From: an uncultured Erysipelotrichaceae bacterium | GTDB lineage: Bacteria > Bacillota_I > Bacilli_A > Erysipelotrichales > Erysipelotrichaceae | NCBI GenBank assembly: GCA_937893115.1 | Contig: CALBGK010000131.1 | Location: forward strand, 1 to 10,137 | Direction of reading: 5' to 3' | Length of the DNA: 10,137 nucleotides | Shown here: positions 1-6,724 of the stretch, piece after piece | Layout: each line of letters opens with the position of its first letter | How positions within the stretch are numbered: the stretch's first letter is position 1 | The notes under the pieces: generated by a model | Databases searched by the model: none | What the model was told of the DNA's origin: nothing | What the model saw: the letters and a program-made list of their open reading frames with translations, nothing else | Program-made: the position numbers and the translations under genes

Positions 1-1
1 C

Positions 2-1471
2 ATCTCTAAATCATTCGGAGGTGTTAAAGCTTTGCAAGATGTATCACTGACAGTTGCAAAGGGTGAAATATGTGCTCTTATGGGTGAAAATGGCGCTGGT
101 AAATCAACACTGATGAATATTCTAACCGGTGTTATTTCTATGGATACAGGCACTATTGTCTTTGACGGAAAGACCTATGATGATCCATCGATCAATCAGA
201 TGGAAAAAGCAGGCATATCATTTGTTCACCAAGAATTAAATGTAATTAATGATTTAATGGTATATGAGAATATCTTTTTAAATCGTGAGATAAAGACAAA
301 GCTAGGCTTACTAGATAGTAAAAAGATGATTGCGGAAACACAAGAATTATTTGCGAGTTTAGGTGTTGATATCGATCCGACTGAACAAGTATCTGATTTA
401 AAAACTAGTGAGAAGCAATTATTAGAAATTTGTCGTGCCTTACATATGGATGCTAAGCTTTTGATTTTGGATGAGCCTACTACATCGCTATCAAATGAAG
501 AAGTTGAGCGTTTGTTCTCAATTCTTAGAAGAATGGTAAAACAGGAGAAATCCTTTATTTTCATTTCTCACAAAATGCCTGAGATATTTGCTATTGCTGA
601 CAGTTATACAGTATTTAGAAATGGACAATATGTATCCAGTGGCGCCATCAAAGAAACTACTCCAGAGAAGATGACTAGTGATATGACTGGTGAAACATTC
701 TCGGAAAAAGAGATCTATAGTTCAAGAGAACTAGGGGATGTCGTCCTTAATGTTGTTAATTTATCTGGAGAAGGTTTTGAAGATATTAACTTTAGTTTGC
801 GTAAAAATGAGATATTGGCCCTCACTGGCTTAGCTGGTTGTGGCGCTTCCGAACTCATGCAGACCTTGTTTGGTGCTAGTCCTATTGAAGGTGGATATAT
901 TGAGTGCCATGGCAAAAAAATATCTGGCGATATCAAACATTTCATGAAGAATAAGATTGCTATGTTACCAAGTAATCGTAAAGAGAATTCAGTTATTCAT
1001 GATTTAACTATCATTGAAAATATGTATTCAGCCGAACATCAGATTAGTGGTACTCATCAATTGATCCATAATAATAAGGAATATGATAAATATCAAAAAC
1101 AGAAAGATTCTTTAAAAATCAAAGCGGAGAATGCTTCTGATTCAATCAATTCCTTAAGTGGTGGTAACCAACAGAAAGTATTCTTAGCTCGTTGGTTAAA
1201 TACAGAAGCAGATGTCTTATTATTCGACAATCCTACACAGGGGGTGGATGTTGGTGCTAAGGCAGAAATCTATCAGCTGATTATGGAATTCGCTAATGAG
1301 GGCAAGGCAATCATCATCAATACATTAGAGATTCCAGAGATTATGAAGGTTGCTGACCGTTGTATCGTCTTCTATGACGGTAAGATATCACACATCTTCA
1401 ATCATGATGAAATCAATGAAAAAGATGTAATGTTATATTCAACAAACGCAATTAATGCGGAAGGGGACTAA
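2..1471 (+). CDS. Sugar ABC transporter, double ATP-binding subunit (5' partial)
   Basis: This is the cytoplasmic ATPase of a ribose/xylose/galactose-type importer (RbsA/XylG/MglA family) that drives the permease encoded next. The reading frame is open from base 2 with family-typical residues (ISKSFGGVKAL) before the TTG at 32. That TTG is therefore an internal Leu codon and the true start lies upstream of the window. Two nucleotide-binding domains are fused. The first has a Walker A (GENGAGKST, bases about 77-111), a Q-loop region (FVHQELN) and a Walker B (LLILDEPTTSL). Its signature is degenerate (LKTSEKQ). The second has a degenerate Walker A (GLAGCGASEL), a good signature (SLSGGNQQK) and a Walker B reading LLFDNPTQGVDVGAK, where the usual catalytic Glu is Asn. 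Site asymmetry is common in this family, but the Glu-to-Asn change is less usual. A substrate-binding protein gene probably lies upstream. The sugar is not identifiable. Confidence 0.95.
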   Translation: MSKSFGGVKALQDVSLTVAKGEICALMGENGAGKSTLMNILTGVISMDTGTIVFDGKTYDDPSINQMEKAGISFVHQELNVINDLMVYENIFLNREIKTKLGLLDSKKMIAETQELFASLGVDIDPTEQVSDLKTSEKQLLEICRALHMDAKLLILDEPTTSLSNEEVERLFSILRRMVKQEKSFIFISHKMPEIFAIADSYTVFRNGQYVSSGAIKETTPEKMTSDMTGETFSEKEIYSSRELGDVVLNVVNLSGEGFEDINFSLRKNEILALTGLAGCGASELMQTLFGASPIEGGYIECHGKKISGDIKHFMKNKIAMLPSNRKENSVIHDLTIIENMYSAEHQISGTHQLIHNNKEYDKYQKQKDSLKIKAENASDSINSLSGGNQQKVFLARWLNTEADVLLFDNPTQGVDVGAKAEIYQLIMEFANEGKAIIINTLEIPEIMKVADRCIVFYDGKISHIFNHDEINEKDVMLYSTNAINAEGD

Positions 1472-1474
1472 GTT

Positions 1475-2578
1475 ATGAATAAGAAAACTAACCTATTATC
1501 TAGTATTTCAAAATTGTGGTCACACTACAGCTACATTTTTGTCTTTCTATTAATCATAATCGTATATGCATTTGTCATCGGTAATAATGGTCAATCATTC
1601 AATGCCGGACACTTATCAACTATCTTAGCTAGCCAATATACCGTCATTGTCGGAACAATAGCTCTAGGTATGTCGCTAATCATCATCACTGGCCAGATTG
1701 ACTTGTCAGTTGGTTCTACATTAGTTATTACTACTGCCAGTGCAATCGTGGGTTATAACTTGTCTGGTGGTAATATCTTAGTGATGATAGTAGCTGCATT
1801 ACTATCAGGATTTATCTGTGGTCTAATCAATGGTCTATTTGTCGGACTTGCTAAGATGCCTCCATTTATTGTTACTTTAGGTACAATGCTTATCTATCGT
1901 TCATTAGCTTTATCATTTGTAAATGCGAGAGTTGATTATGCAGAAGCAGCAGGTATCTCAAGCGGACAATTTAAATTATTGAATACCTTTGATTCATATG
2001 AATTAATTCGTATGCAATTTGGTTCTGGTTCTTTAGACTTATTTGGCTTTAAGATTCCATATATCACTATGCTATTTGTCTTATTGACAGTATTATTTAT
2101 CATCATCACGCAAAAGACAAAATATGGTAAGAGTGTATATGCTGTAGGTTCTAATGAAAAAGCTGCAAGACTTACTGGTATCAATGTTACTAGAGTTAAG
2201 ATTTCTGTCTTTGTCATCACTGGTTTATTAGTTGGTGTAGCGGGTATCATGCAAGCTTGTAAAATGTCTAATGTCAATCCTGCATCTTCTGGTCAATCAT
2301 ATGAAATGTATGCCATCGCTTCTGTTGTCTTAGGTGGTGTCAGCATGTCTGGTGGTCGTGGTAAGTTATTAGGCGTATTCTTTGGTGCGATGTCATATTG
2401 TACAGTTAATACCATCATTGCGATTTCTGGTTTACCTATCACAATGCAAGATACATTCCAAGGTATCGTACTAATCGCTGTAATCTTCATTCAAACTGTA
2501 TCACCAATCATCAAAGAGAAGATAGATCATTATCAAAAGCGCAAACAAAATCAATTGAGGAGTGAAAACAATGATTAA
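1475..2578 (+). CDS. Sugar ABC transporter permease, RbsC/XylH type
   Basis: This 367-residue integral membrane protein forms the sugar channel and pairs with the upstream ATPase. It is mostly hydrophobic, with many membrane segments beginning near residues 18-38 (YIFVFLLIIIVYAFVIG). It carries the family landmarks: the loop GQIDLSVGS (usually GGIDLSVGS), the segment PPFIVTLGTMLIYRS, the cytoplasmic coupling region AVGSNEKAARLTGINV, and YAIASVVLGGVSMSGGRG near the C-terminus. The length is a little above the usual 320-350, mostly through a polar N-terminus and a charged C-terminal tail. The start follows GGAAGGGG (1459-1466) with an 8-base spacer and lies 3 bases after the ATPase stop, so the two genes are co-transcribed. 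Its 3' end overlaps the dehydrogenase gene by 8 bases. The family is firm; the substrate is unknown. Confidence 0.95.
   Translation: MNKKTNLLSSISKLWSHYSYIFVFLLIIIVYAFVIGNNGQSFNAGHLSTILASQYTVIVGTIALGMSLIIITGQIDLSVGSTLVITTASAIVGYNLSGGNILVMIVAALLSGFICGLINGLFVGLAKMPPFIVTLGTMLIYRSLALSFVNARVDYAEAAGISSGQFKLLNTFDSYELIRMQFGSGSLDLFGFKIPYITMLFVLLTVLFIIITQKTKYGKSVYAVGSNEKAARLTGINVTRVKISVFVITGLLVGVAGIMQACKMSNVNPASSGQSYEMYAIASVVLGGVSMSGGRGKLLGVFFGAMSYCTVNTIIAISGLPITMQDTFQGIVLIAVIFIQTVSPIIKEKIDHYQKRKQNQLRSENND
2557..2562 (+). promoter_or_regulatory. Ribosome binding site deciding the dehydrogenase start
   Basis: GAGGAG lies 8 bases before the ATG at 2571, an ideal spacing. The alternative in-frame GTG at 2562 sits on the last base of this site, so it cannot use it. 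This supports ATG 2571, which gives the N-terminus MINIGVIGCG. The site lies inside the 3' end of the permease gene, so translation of the two is probably coupled. Confidence 0.8.
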
Positions 2579-3617
2579 TATAGGTGTAATTGGTTGTGGC
2601 AAGATTGCCCAAGTTAGACATATTCCTGAATATTTAGATAATAAGGATTGCAAATTAGTTGGTCTTTATGATTTAAATCTCGATAGAGCTAAAGAATTAG
2701 CTGAGAAATATGGTGCAAAAGCTTATTCTTCCTATGAAGAATTATTGAATGATCCAAGTATTGATGCTGTTAGTATCTGTACATCTAATGCGACTCATTG
2801 CGAGATTGCGGTTAAAGCCTTAGAAGCGAAGAAACATGTCCTTTGTGAAAAACCTATGGCTATTACATTAGAAGAATGCGAAAAGATGGTTAAGGCTAGT
2901 CATGATAATGGACGTTATCTAATGATAGGTCAAAACCAACGTCTGGCTAAGGCTCATATGGTCGCTAGAGAAATGGTTCAAAGTGGAAAATTAGGTAAAG
3001 TACTAAGTTTTAGGACGACATTTGGTCATGGTGGTCCAGAGACTTGGTCTATTGACGCTGGTAAGAATACATGGTTTTTCTCTAAACAAAAGGCTGCCAT
3101 GGGTGCTATGGCTGATTTAGGTATTCATAAGACCGATGTCATTCAATACATCCTTGGTTCTAAAGTTTATAAGACTAGTGCAGTTTTAACGACTCTAGAT
3201 AAAAGAGATGGCGAAGGAAATCTTATTGAAGTTGACGATAATGCCATCTGTATCTATACGATGAATGATGGTGTAATCGGTACGATGACTGCATCATGGA
3301 CTTTCTATGGCGCTGAAGATAATTCGACTATTATCTATGGTACTAACGGTATCTTACGTCTATATGACGATGTAGAAAATAGTGTTAAATGGGTACATAC
3401 TGATGGCAGTGTTGAATGCATAGAAGCTGATAAGATTCAAACTAATGACAATCAGACTAAATCTGGTATCATCGATGCCTTTATCGATTGTCTAGTAAAT
3501 GATAGAGAGCCAGAAATCTCAGGTGATTCAGTATTATCAGCAATGCGTGCTGTCTTTGCGTCAATTGAATCTTCTGAGAAACATCAAGAAGTTGTCATTG
3601 AAGAAAATAAGGAGTAA
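2571..3617 (+). CDS. Gfo/Idh/MocA family sugar dehydrogenase
   Basis: This is a cytoplasmic NAD(P)-dependent oxidoreductase of 348 residues, the normal size for the family. These enzymes oxidise a hydroxyl of a sugar, sugar derivative or inositol to a ketone. The Rossmann domain opens with GVIGCGKIAQ (residues 5-14). The active-site Lys sits in CEKPMA (Glu93, Lys94, Pro95). The catalytic D-x3-H-x2-D pattern reads DLGIHKTD, giving Asp182, His186 and Asp189. The C-terminal half is the usual alpha/beta substrate-binding domain. The gene overlaps the permease stop by 8 bases and is followed 5 bases later by the isomerase gene, so it belongs to the transporter operon and probably acts on the imported compound. 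Inositol 2-dehydrogenase, scyllo-inositol dehydrogenase and 3-keto-glycoside-forming enzymes all share this fold, and the sequence alone does not separate them. Confidence 0.92.
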   Translation: MINIGVIGCGKIAQVRHIPEYLDNKDCKLVGLYDLNLDRAKELAEKYGAKAYSSYEELLNDPSIDAVSICTSNATHCEIAVKALEAKKHVLCEKPMAITLEECEKMVKASHDNGRYLMIGQNQRLAKAHMVAREMVQSGKLGKVLSFRTTFGHGGPETWSIDAGKNTWFFSKQKAAMGAMADLGIHKTDVIQYILGSKVYKTSAVLTTLDKRDGEGNLIEVDDNAICIYTMNDGVIGTMTASWTFYGAEDNSTIIYGTNGILRLYDDVENSVKWVHTDGSVECIEADKIQTNDNQTKSGIIDAFIDCLVNDREPEISGDSVLSAMRAVFASIESSEKHQEVVIEENKE

Positions 3618-3622
3618 GTATT

Positions 3623-4537
3623 ATGAAAATGGGTTTGGTTAGCGCCATCCTAGATGGTTGGACATTCGAAGAAATGATCGATGTTTGTTCAGAGAATGGC
3701 TTTAAGTGTGTAGAAGTAGCTTGTTGGCCGCAGGGCAAGGCTGAAAGAAGATATGCAGGTGTTAGCCATATAGATGTCGACAATATGACTGATGAATATA
3801 TCAAACATATTCATGACTATTGTGCAGCAAAGGGTGTTGAAATATCATCTTTAGCTTTCTATCCTAATACGATGGACCATGATTTAGAAAAAAGAAGTAA
3901 AAATATTGAACATTTAAAGAAAGTCATCAAAGCTTCTTCATTATTAGGCGTTAATATGGTTACTACTTTTATCGGTCGTGACCAATATAAGAGCGTAGAA
4001 GAGAATATCGAATTATTTAAAGAAATTTGGCCAGATATCATTGACTATGCTGCATCATTAAAAGTTAGAGTGGCAATCGAAAACTGCCCGATGTTATTTG
4101 GTAAGGACCAATGGCCAGGTGGTCAAAACTTAATGACTACTCCAGTTATTTGGCGTAAACTCTTTGCGATTATTGACTCACCATATTTTGGTTTAAATTA
4201 TGACCCCAGCCACTTTGTATGGCAACAGATTGACTATATTAGACCATTATATGAATTCAAAGATAAGATTTTCCATGTACACTACAAAGATATCAAGTTA
4301 TTTAAAGATAAACTTGAAGATGTCGGTGTCATGGCTTATCCATTAGATTATATGTCACCTAAACTTCCGGGTCTTGGCGATGTCGATTGGGGCAAATATG
4401 TATCAGCTTTAACTGATATTGGCTATGAAGGACCTACTTGTATCGAAGTTGAAGATAAAGCCTTTGAATCAAGTAAAGAAAAGATACTTGAAAGTATTAG
4501 CTTGTCTAAACGTTATCTCGATCAATTTGTCTATTAA
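3623..4537 (+). CDS. Xylose-isomerase-like TIM-barrel sugar isomerase/epimerase
   Basis: This is a 304-residue cytoplasmic protein of the AP-endonuclease-2/xylose-isomerase-like TIM-barrel family (IolE, IolI and sugar-phosphate isomerase relatives). Expected metal ligands can be seen on successive strands: Glu153 in VAIENCPM, Asp194 and His197 in NYDPSHF, His220 in HVHYKD and Glu275 in CIEVEDKAFE. An open N-terminal strand reads MGLVSAILDGW. AAGGAG (3609-3614) sits 8 bases before the ATG and overlaps the end of the dehydrogenase gene. The pairing with a Gfo/Idh/MocA enzyme is typical of inositol, keto-sugar and keto-glycoside pathways. There the dehydrogenase makes the keto form and this fold isomerises, epimerises, dehydrates or cleaves it. 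It is the last gene of the operon. The exact reaction is not decidable here. Confidence 0.9.
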   Translation: MKMGLVSAILDGWTFEEMIDVCSENGFKCVEVACWPQGKAERRYAGVSHIDVDNMTDEYIKHIHDYCAAKGVEISSLAFYPNTMDHDLEKRSKNIEHLKKVIKASSLLGVNMVTTFIGRDQYKSVEENIELFKEIWPDIIDYAASLKVRVAIENCPMLFGKDQWPGGQNLMTTPVIWRKLFAIIDSPYFGLNYDPSHFVWQQIDYIRPLYEFKDKIFHVHYKDIKLFKDKLEDVGVMAYPLDYMSPKLPGLGDVDWGKYVSALTDIGYEGPTCIEVEDKAFESSKEKILESISLSKRYLDQFVY

Positions 4538-4554
4538 TATTAATAATATGAATT

Positions 4555-4590
4555 AAAAGGAATCTGATCAAAAGTCAGGTTCCTTTTATT
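4555..4590 (+). terminator. Rho-independent terminator of the sugar operon
   Basis: A 13-bp stem pairs AAAAGGAATCTGA (4555-4567) with TCAGGTTCCTTTT (4575-4587), with one G-U wobble and a 7-base loop. It ends in a T-rich stretch and begins 17 bases after the isomerase stop. The A-rich left arm suggests it could also stop transcription from the other side. Confidence 0.88.
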
Positions 4591-4610
4591 ATGCCCATTT
4601 ATTACTTTCA

Positions 4611-4640
4611 TTAGATAAGATGCTATGTTTATTATATAGA
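4611..4640 (+). promoter_or_regulatory. Possible promoter of the decayed beta-helix gene
   Basis: TTAGAT (4611-4616) and TATAGA (4635-4640) are separated by 18 bases in an AT-rich gap between the operon terminator and the pseudogene. The match to the -35 box is weak, and other AT-rich boxes such as TATAAA at 4643 would serve as well. The rest of the 4591-4681 gap shows nothing else. Confidence 0.25.
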
Positions 4641-4681
4641 TGTATAAATTTAATTAAAGTTAACTATATAAAGAAGAGGAG

Positions 4682-5366
4682 ATGAAGAAGAGAGTAATAA
4701 GCTTCTTGTTAATGCTGATAGGAATATTTATTATTTTGCCAAGTGCATTGGTGGCAGAGGAGCGAATTGAAGTGCACATTGGCGATAGAGAATATACAAG
4801 CATAGTCGAAGCTTTAGAAGCCGCAAATCATGACGATACCGTTGAACTACCGGAATATCCTGACTTGACAAATGGTGAAAGTTTATATGTCAAAGACGGC
4901 TCCACATTAGATGGAGGTCACCGCAAAATTTGGACATATAATAAAAAAGGGACAAGCCATTTATCTAGAAGGCAATACCACTATCAAGGATATATATTCA
5001 TCCATATGATTAAGCTGATTGTTGCATCAATGCCCTAAATGTTGCAAATGTGACTGTAAGCTGTGTCTTATTTGAAGCTAGAGATTGGACTTTTGATGGC
5101 AACATAGAATATAAAGATGCAATTGGCATTATTTATAACTGTGGCACAGTAAGCTTTGATGAAGAATTTAGGTGACTAGCTTTAACTGAGCCTAAAGTAG
5201 AAATATGTAATATTATAGTTGAACCATCATTATCTACTTGTACAAGCGAAAAAGATAAAAACTGTGATGAAGCAAATGGTTCAGGTTGGAATTGGAATAA
5301 TGATTTAAAAATATGTGAATATAATGGCTTTGCGACTATAAAGTCGTTAATACAGCCGCAAAATAG
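4682..5366 (+). pseudogene. Decayed secreted beta-helix-type protein with the shared EF-hand-like tail
   Basis: The first 90 or so codons are intact. They give a signal peptide (MKKRVISFLLMLIGIFIILP, cleavage probably after ALVA at residue 25), then YTSIVEALEAANHDDTVEL and STLDGGHRKI, the usual opening of a right-handed beta-helix (pectin-lyase-like) domain. After that the frame breaks. Coding sense moves to another frame near the A run at about 4945-4952 (AIYLEGNTTIKD) and again near 4988 (IYIHPYD, later CINALNVANVTVS). It then meets TAA at 5011 and TGA at 5173. A last shift near 5331 restores DYKVVNTAAK and a TAG at 5364-5366. The tail matches those of the proteins at 7737 and 9193 but lacks about six residues, including the second loop cysteine. 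AGGAG directly abuts the ATG with no spacer, so initiation is probably poor too. Only a truncated protein of up to 118 residues could be made. Confidence 0.85.
5221..5363 (+). repeat. Shared C-terminal module, copy 1 (degenerate)
   Basis: Across one frameshift this stretch reads EPSLSTCTSEKDKNCD, then GSGWNWNNDLKICEYNG and DYKVVNTAAK. It is a clear relative of copies 2 and 3. The EF-hand-like loop is interrupted: residues from the Gly after NCD through the second loop Cys are missing, so calcium binding would be lost even without the frameshift. Confidence 0.85.
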
Positions 5367-5392
5367 ATGGAAGGGGGAAGGAGAAAACATAA

Positions 5393-5616
5393 ATGGATGA
5401 TGTACTTGCGCATTTGTAACAGCGCTGGCAATACGTAGTTATCGCTAGTGGCCATTAGTTCTGCTTGGAACTATATTAATTTGGAATTGGGTAACAAATG
5501 CCGAAGGTGAAAGAAGAGCAGGGCTTGGGCACTTCGACTATTCATTTTTTGACCAGATAGGCTATCGTATCTTTATGGACATTTTGGGCGCAGAGATTAT
5601 CGGCGCAGGAGTCTAG
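5393..5616 (+). pseudogene. Remnant of a small membrane protein gene
   Basis: AAGGAG (5378-5383) precedes an ATG at 5393 by 9 bases, but that frame stops after 8 codons (MDDVLAHL, TAA 5417). In another frame, 5449-5616 is open for 55 codons without its own good start. It encodes a hydrophobic stretch (WPLVLLGTILIWNWV), a charged turn (NAEGERRAG) and a tail ending EIIGAGV. Upstream in that same frame ALAIRSYR is followed by a TAG at 5446. A single small membrane protein of about 70 residues, broken by a stop and/or a frameshift, explains this best. The protein is not recognised. It lies just after the decayed secreted gene and before a terminator, so both may have been one transcript. Confidence 0.5.
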
Positions 5617-5619
5617 TTT

Positions 5620-5667
5620 AAAAAGACTGAATATCATATGATTCATTATCTAGATACTCAGTCTTTT
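5620..5667. terminator. Bidirectional terminator between converging genes
   Basis: AAAAGACTGA (5621-5630) pairs perfectly with TCAGTCTTTT (5658-5667). After one mismatch, TATC (5632-5635) pairs with GATA (5653-5656), leaving a 17-base loop. The hairpin sits between the + strand remnant ending at 5616 and the - strand activase ending at 5679. Read on the - strand the stem is followed by five T, so it is most convincing as the activase terminator. It probably serves both directions. Confidence 0.8.
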
Positions 5668-5678
5668 ATTATGATTGA

Positions 5679-6578
5679 TTAGTCAAAGAAAGCTTCTATT
5701 CCATTGCTGATTAAGACTTTTTGGAAGTCATATAGGTCTTCTTTGTGAAGAGCTTTTACATCTTTATAAGCATAATCTCGTTTTAATAGTTCATACTTTC
5801 TTTCACCCATTTGGTGGAATGGGAACAGTTGGACTTTTTTAATTCCTATTTTATTAAATAGCTGACTAAATTTTAATGCGTCTTCAAGACTATTATTAAA
5901 TCCAGGAATGACAGGAATACGAACTAAAACTTCTATACTATTATCAAGAGCACATTTTAAATTCTTGATTATTAATTCATTATGTACTGATGTGTACTTA
6001 TAGTGCATATCGGAATTATGATGTTTGATATCAAATAATAATAAATCAAATAACTTAGCCAATTTCATAAATTGATCTTCTTGAATATAGCCAGTAGTTT
6101 CGATAGCAGTATGGATATTGGCCTTTTTTAATTTTAATACTAGCTCTTCGACAAAGCCTTCTTGCATCATGCCTTCGCCACCTGATATCGTAACTCCGCC
6201 ACCGCTTTCTTCATAAAACATCTCATCTTGCATGCAGACATTAAATACTTCATCAACTGTTTTATTTTCACCTTCATAAGTTAAAGCTTCAGCTGGACAA
6301 TTATGTACACAAGTGAGGCAGCCTTCGCATAAATCAGGATTAAATATTAGCTTGTCGTTTATTAAACTAATAGCCTTATTTGAACAATTATATAGACAAG
6401 TTAAACATTTTACACACTTGTCGTTATCATGTAAGATTTGTACTTTAGAAATTTGACTTTCAGGATTTGAACACCACTTACAACGCAAAGGGCAACCCTT
6501 TAAAAAGACAGTGGTTCTAATACCCGGACCATCATGAATACTGAATTTTTGAATATTAAAAACTATGCCTTTACTCAT
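5679..6578 (-). CDS. Glycyl-radical enzyme activating enzyme (radical SAM, PflA-like)
   Basis: This 299-residue cytoplasmic iron-sulfur enzyme uses S-adenosylmethionine to install a glycyl radical on a partner enzyme. The start FSIHDGPGIRTTVFLKGCPL is diagnostic. The radical-SAM cluster ligands are Cys29, Cys33 and Cys36 in CPLRCKWC. A ferredoxin-like insert carries two more 4Fe-4S motifs, Cys55/58/61/65 and Cys84/87/90/94. This marks the long type that serves dehydratase- and decarboxylase-like enzymes, not the short classical PflA. A SAM-binding segment reads GGGVTISGGEGMMQ, where many relatives have GGEP. No strong Shine-Dalgarno lies before the ATG. The ORF MLIFNHE overlaps the start but is too short to count. 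The natural partner begins at 9310 on the other strand, separated by two secreted-protein genes. Which enzyme it activates is inferred only from proximity. Confidence 0.94.
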   Translation of the reverse strand: MSKGIVFNIQKFSIHDGPGIRTTVFLKGCPLRCKWCSNPESQISKVQILHDNDKCVKCLTCLYNCSNKAISLINDKLIFNPDLCEGCLTCVHNCPAEALTYEGENKTVDEVFNVCMQDEMFYEESGGGVTISGGEGMMQEGFVEELVLKLKKANIHTAIETTGYIQEDQFMKLAKLFDLLLFDIKHHNSDMHYKYTSVHNELIIKNLKCALDNSIEVLVRIPVIPGFNNSLEDALKFSQLFNKIGIKKVQLFPFHQMGERKYELLKRDYAYKDVKALHKEDLYDFQKVLISNGIEAFFD

Positions 6579-6625
6579 GATTGAATATTAACATAAAAAG
6601 CTTCTTCTTACAAAAATCTCATATT

Positions 6626-6655
6626 TTGGTTAACGTATGTTAACGAAAGTATAGA
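6626..6655 (+). promoter_or_regulatory. Candidate promoter with a GTTAACG direct repeat
   Basis: TTGGTT (6626-6631) and TATAGA (6650-6655) are 18 bases apart and point toward the secreted-protein genes. Between them GTTAACG occurs twice (6629-6635 and 6639-6645) with a 10-base period, one helical turn. GTTAAC is also a palindrome, so the site reads alike on both strands. It lies in the 134-base gap between the divergent activase and secreted-protein genes, where one regulator could control both. The boxes are only moderate matches. Confidence 0.4.
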
Positions 6656-6671
6656 AAATCACTAGCTCCTA

Positions 6672-6701
6672 TTGCAAGGCGGGGGGGGGGTAATTTATCA
6701 T
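6672..6701 (+). promoter_or_regulatory. Candidate promoter with a poly-G spacer (possible phase-variation switch)
   Basis: TTGCAA (6672-6677, 4 of 6 to the -35 consensus) and TATCAT (6696-6701, 5 of 6 to the -10 consensus) are separated by 18 bases. These bases contain a run of ten G. Losing one G would give the optimal 17-base spacing. Transcription would begin near 6708, leaving a very short leader before the ATG at 6725, which is a weakness of this reading. If the promoter at 6626-6655 is used instead, the G run falls in the 5' untranslated region. Confidence 0.45.
6681..6690 (+). repeat. Homopolymeric G tract (G10)
   Basis: Ten consecutive G stand out in strongly AT-rich sequence, 35 bases before the start of a secreted-protein gene. 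Such tracts change length by slipped-strand mispairing and often switch surface genes on and off in other bacteria. The exact length is also where sequencing errors concentrate. Confidence 0.9.
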
Positions 6702-6724
6702 GGAATTGAAGGGTGGATGAATAT

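Noticed and set aside
32..34. TTG at 32 as the start of the ABC ATPase
   Set aside because: The frame is open upstream to the window edge with family-typical residues, so this codon is an internal Leu.
2562..2570. GTG at 2562 as the dehydrogenase start
   Set aside because: It overlaps the ribosome binding site, while ATG 2571 has ideal spacing and gives the normal family N-terminus.
5011..5175. TGA at 5173 read as Trp (Mollicute code)
   Set aside because: The same region also has a TAA at 5011 and several frameshifts, and intact genes in the window use only TGG for Trp.
5133..5390. 85-codon open frame on the - strand, and similar antisense frames at 226-564, 1936-2277, 7494-7694, 7582-7863 and 8824-9066
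   Set aside because: They mirror clear coding or former coding sequence on the + strand, have no ribosome binding sites and show low-complexity translations.
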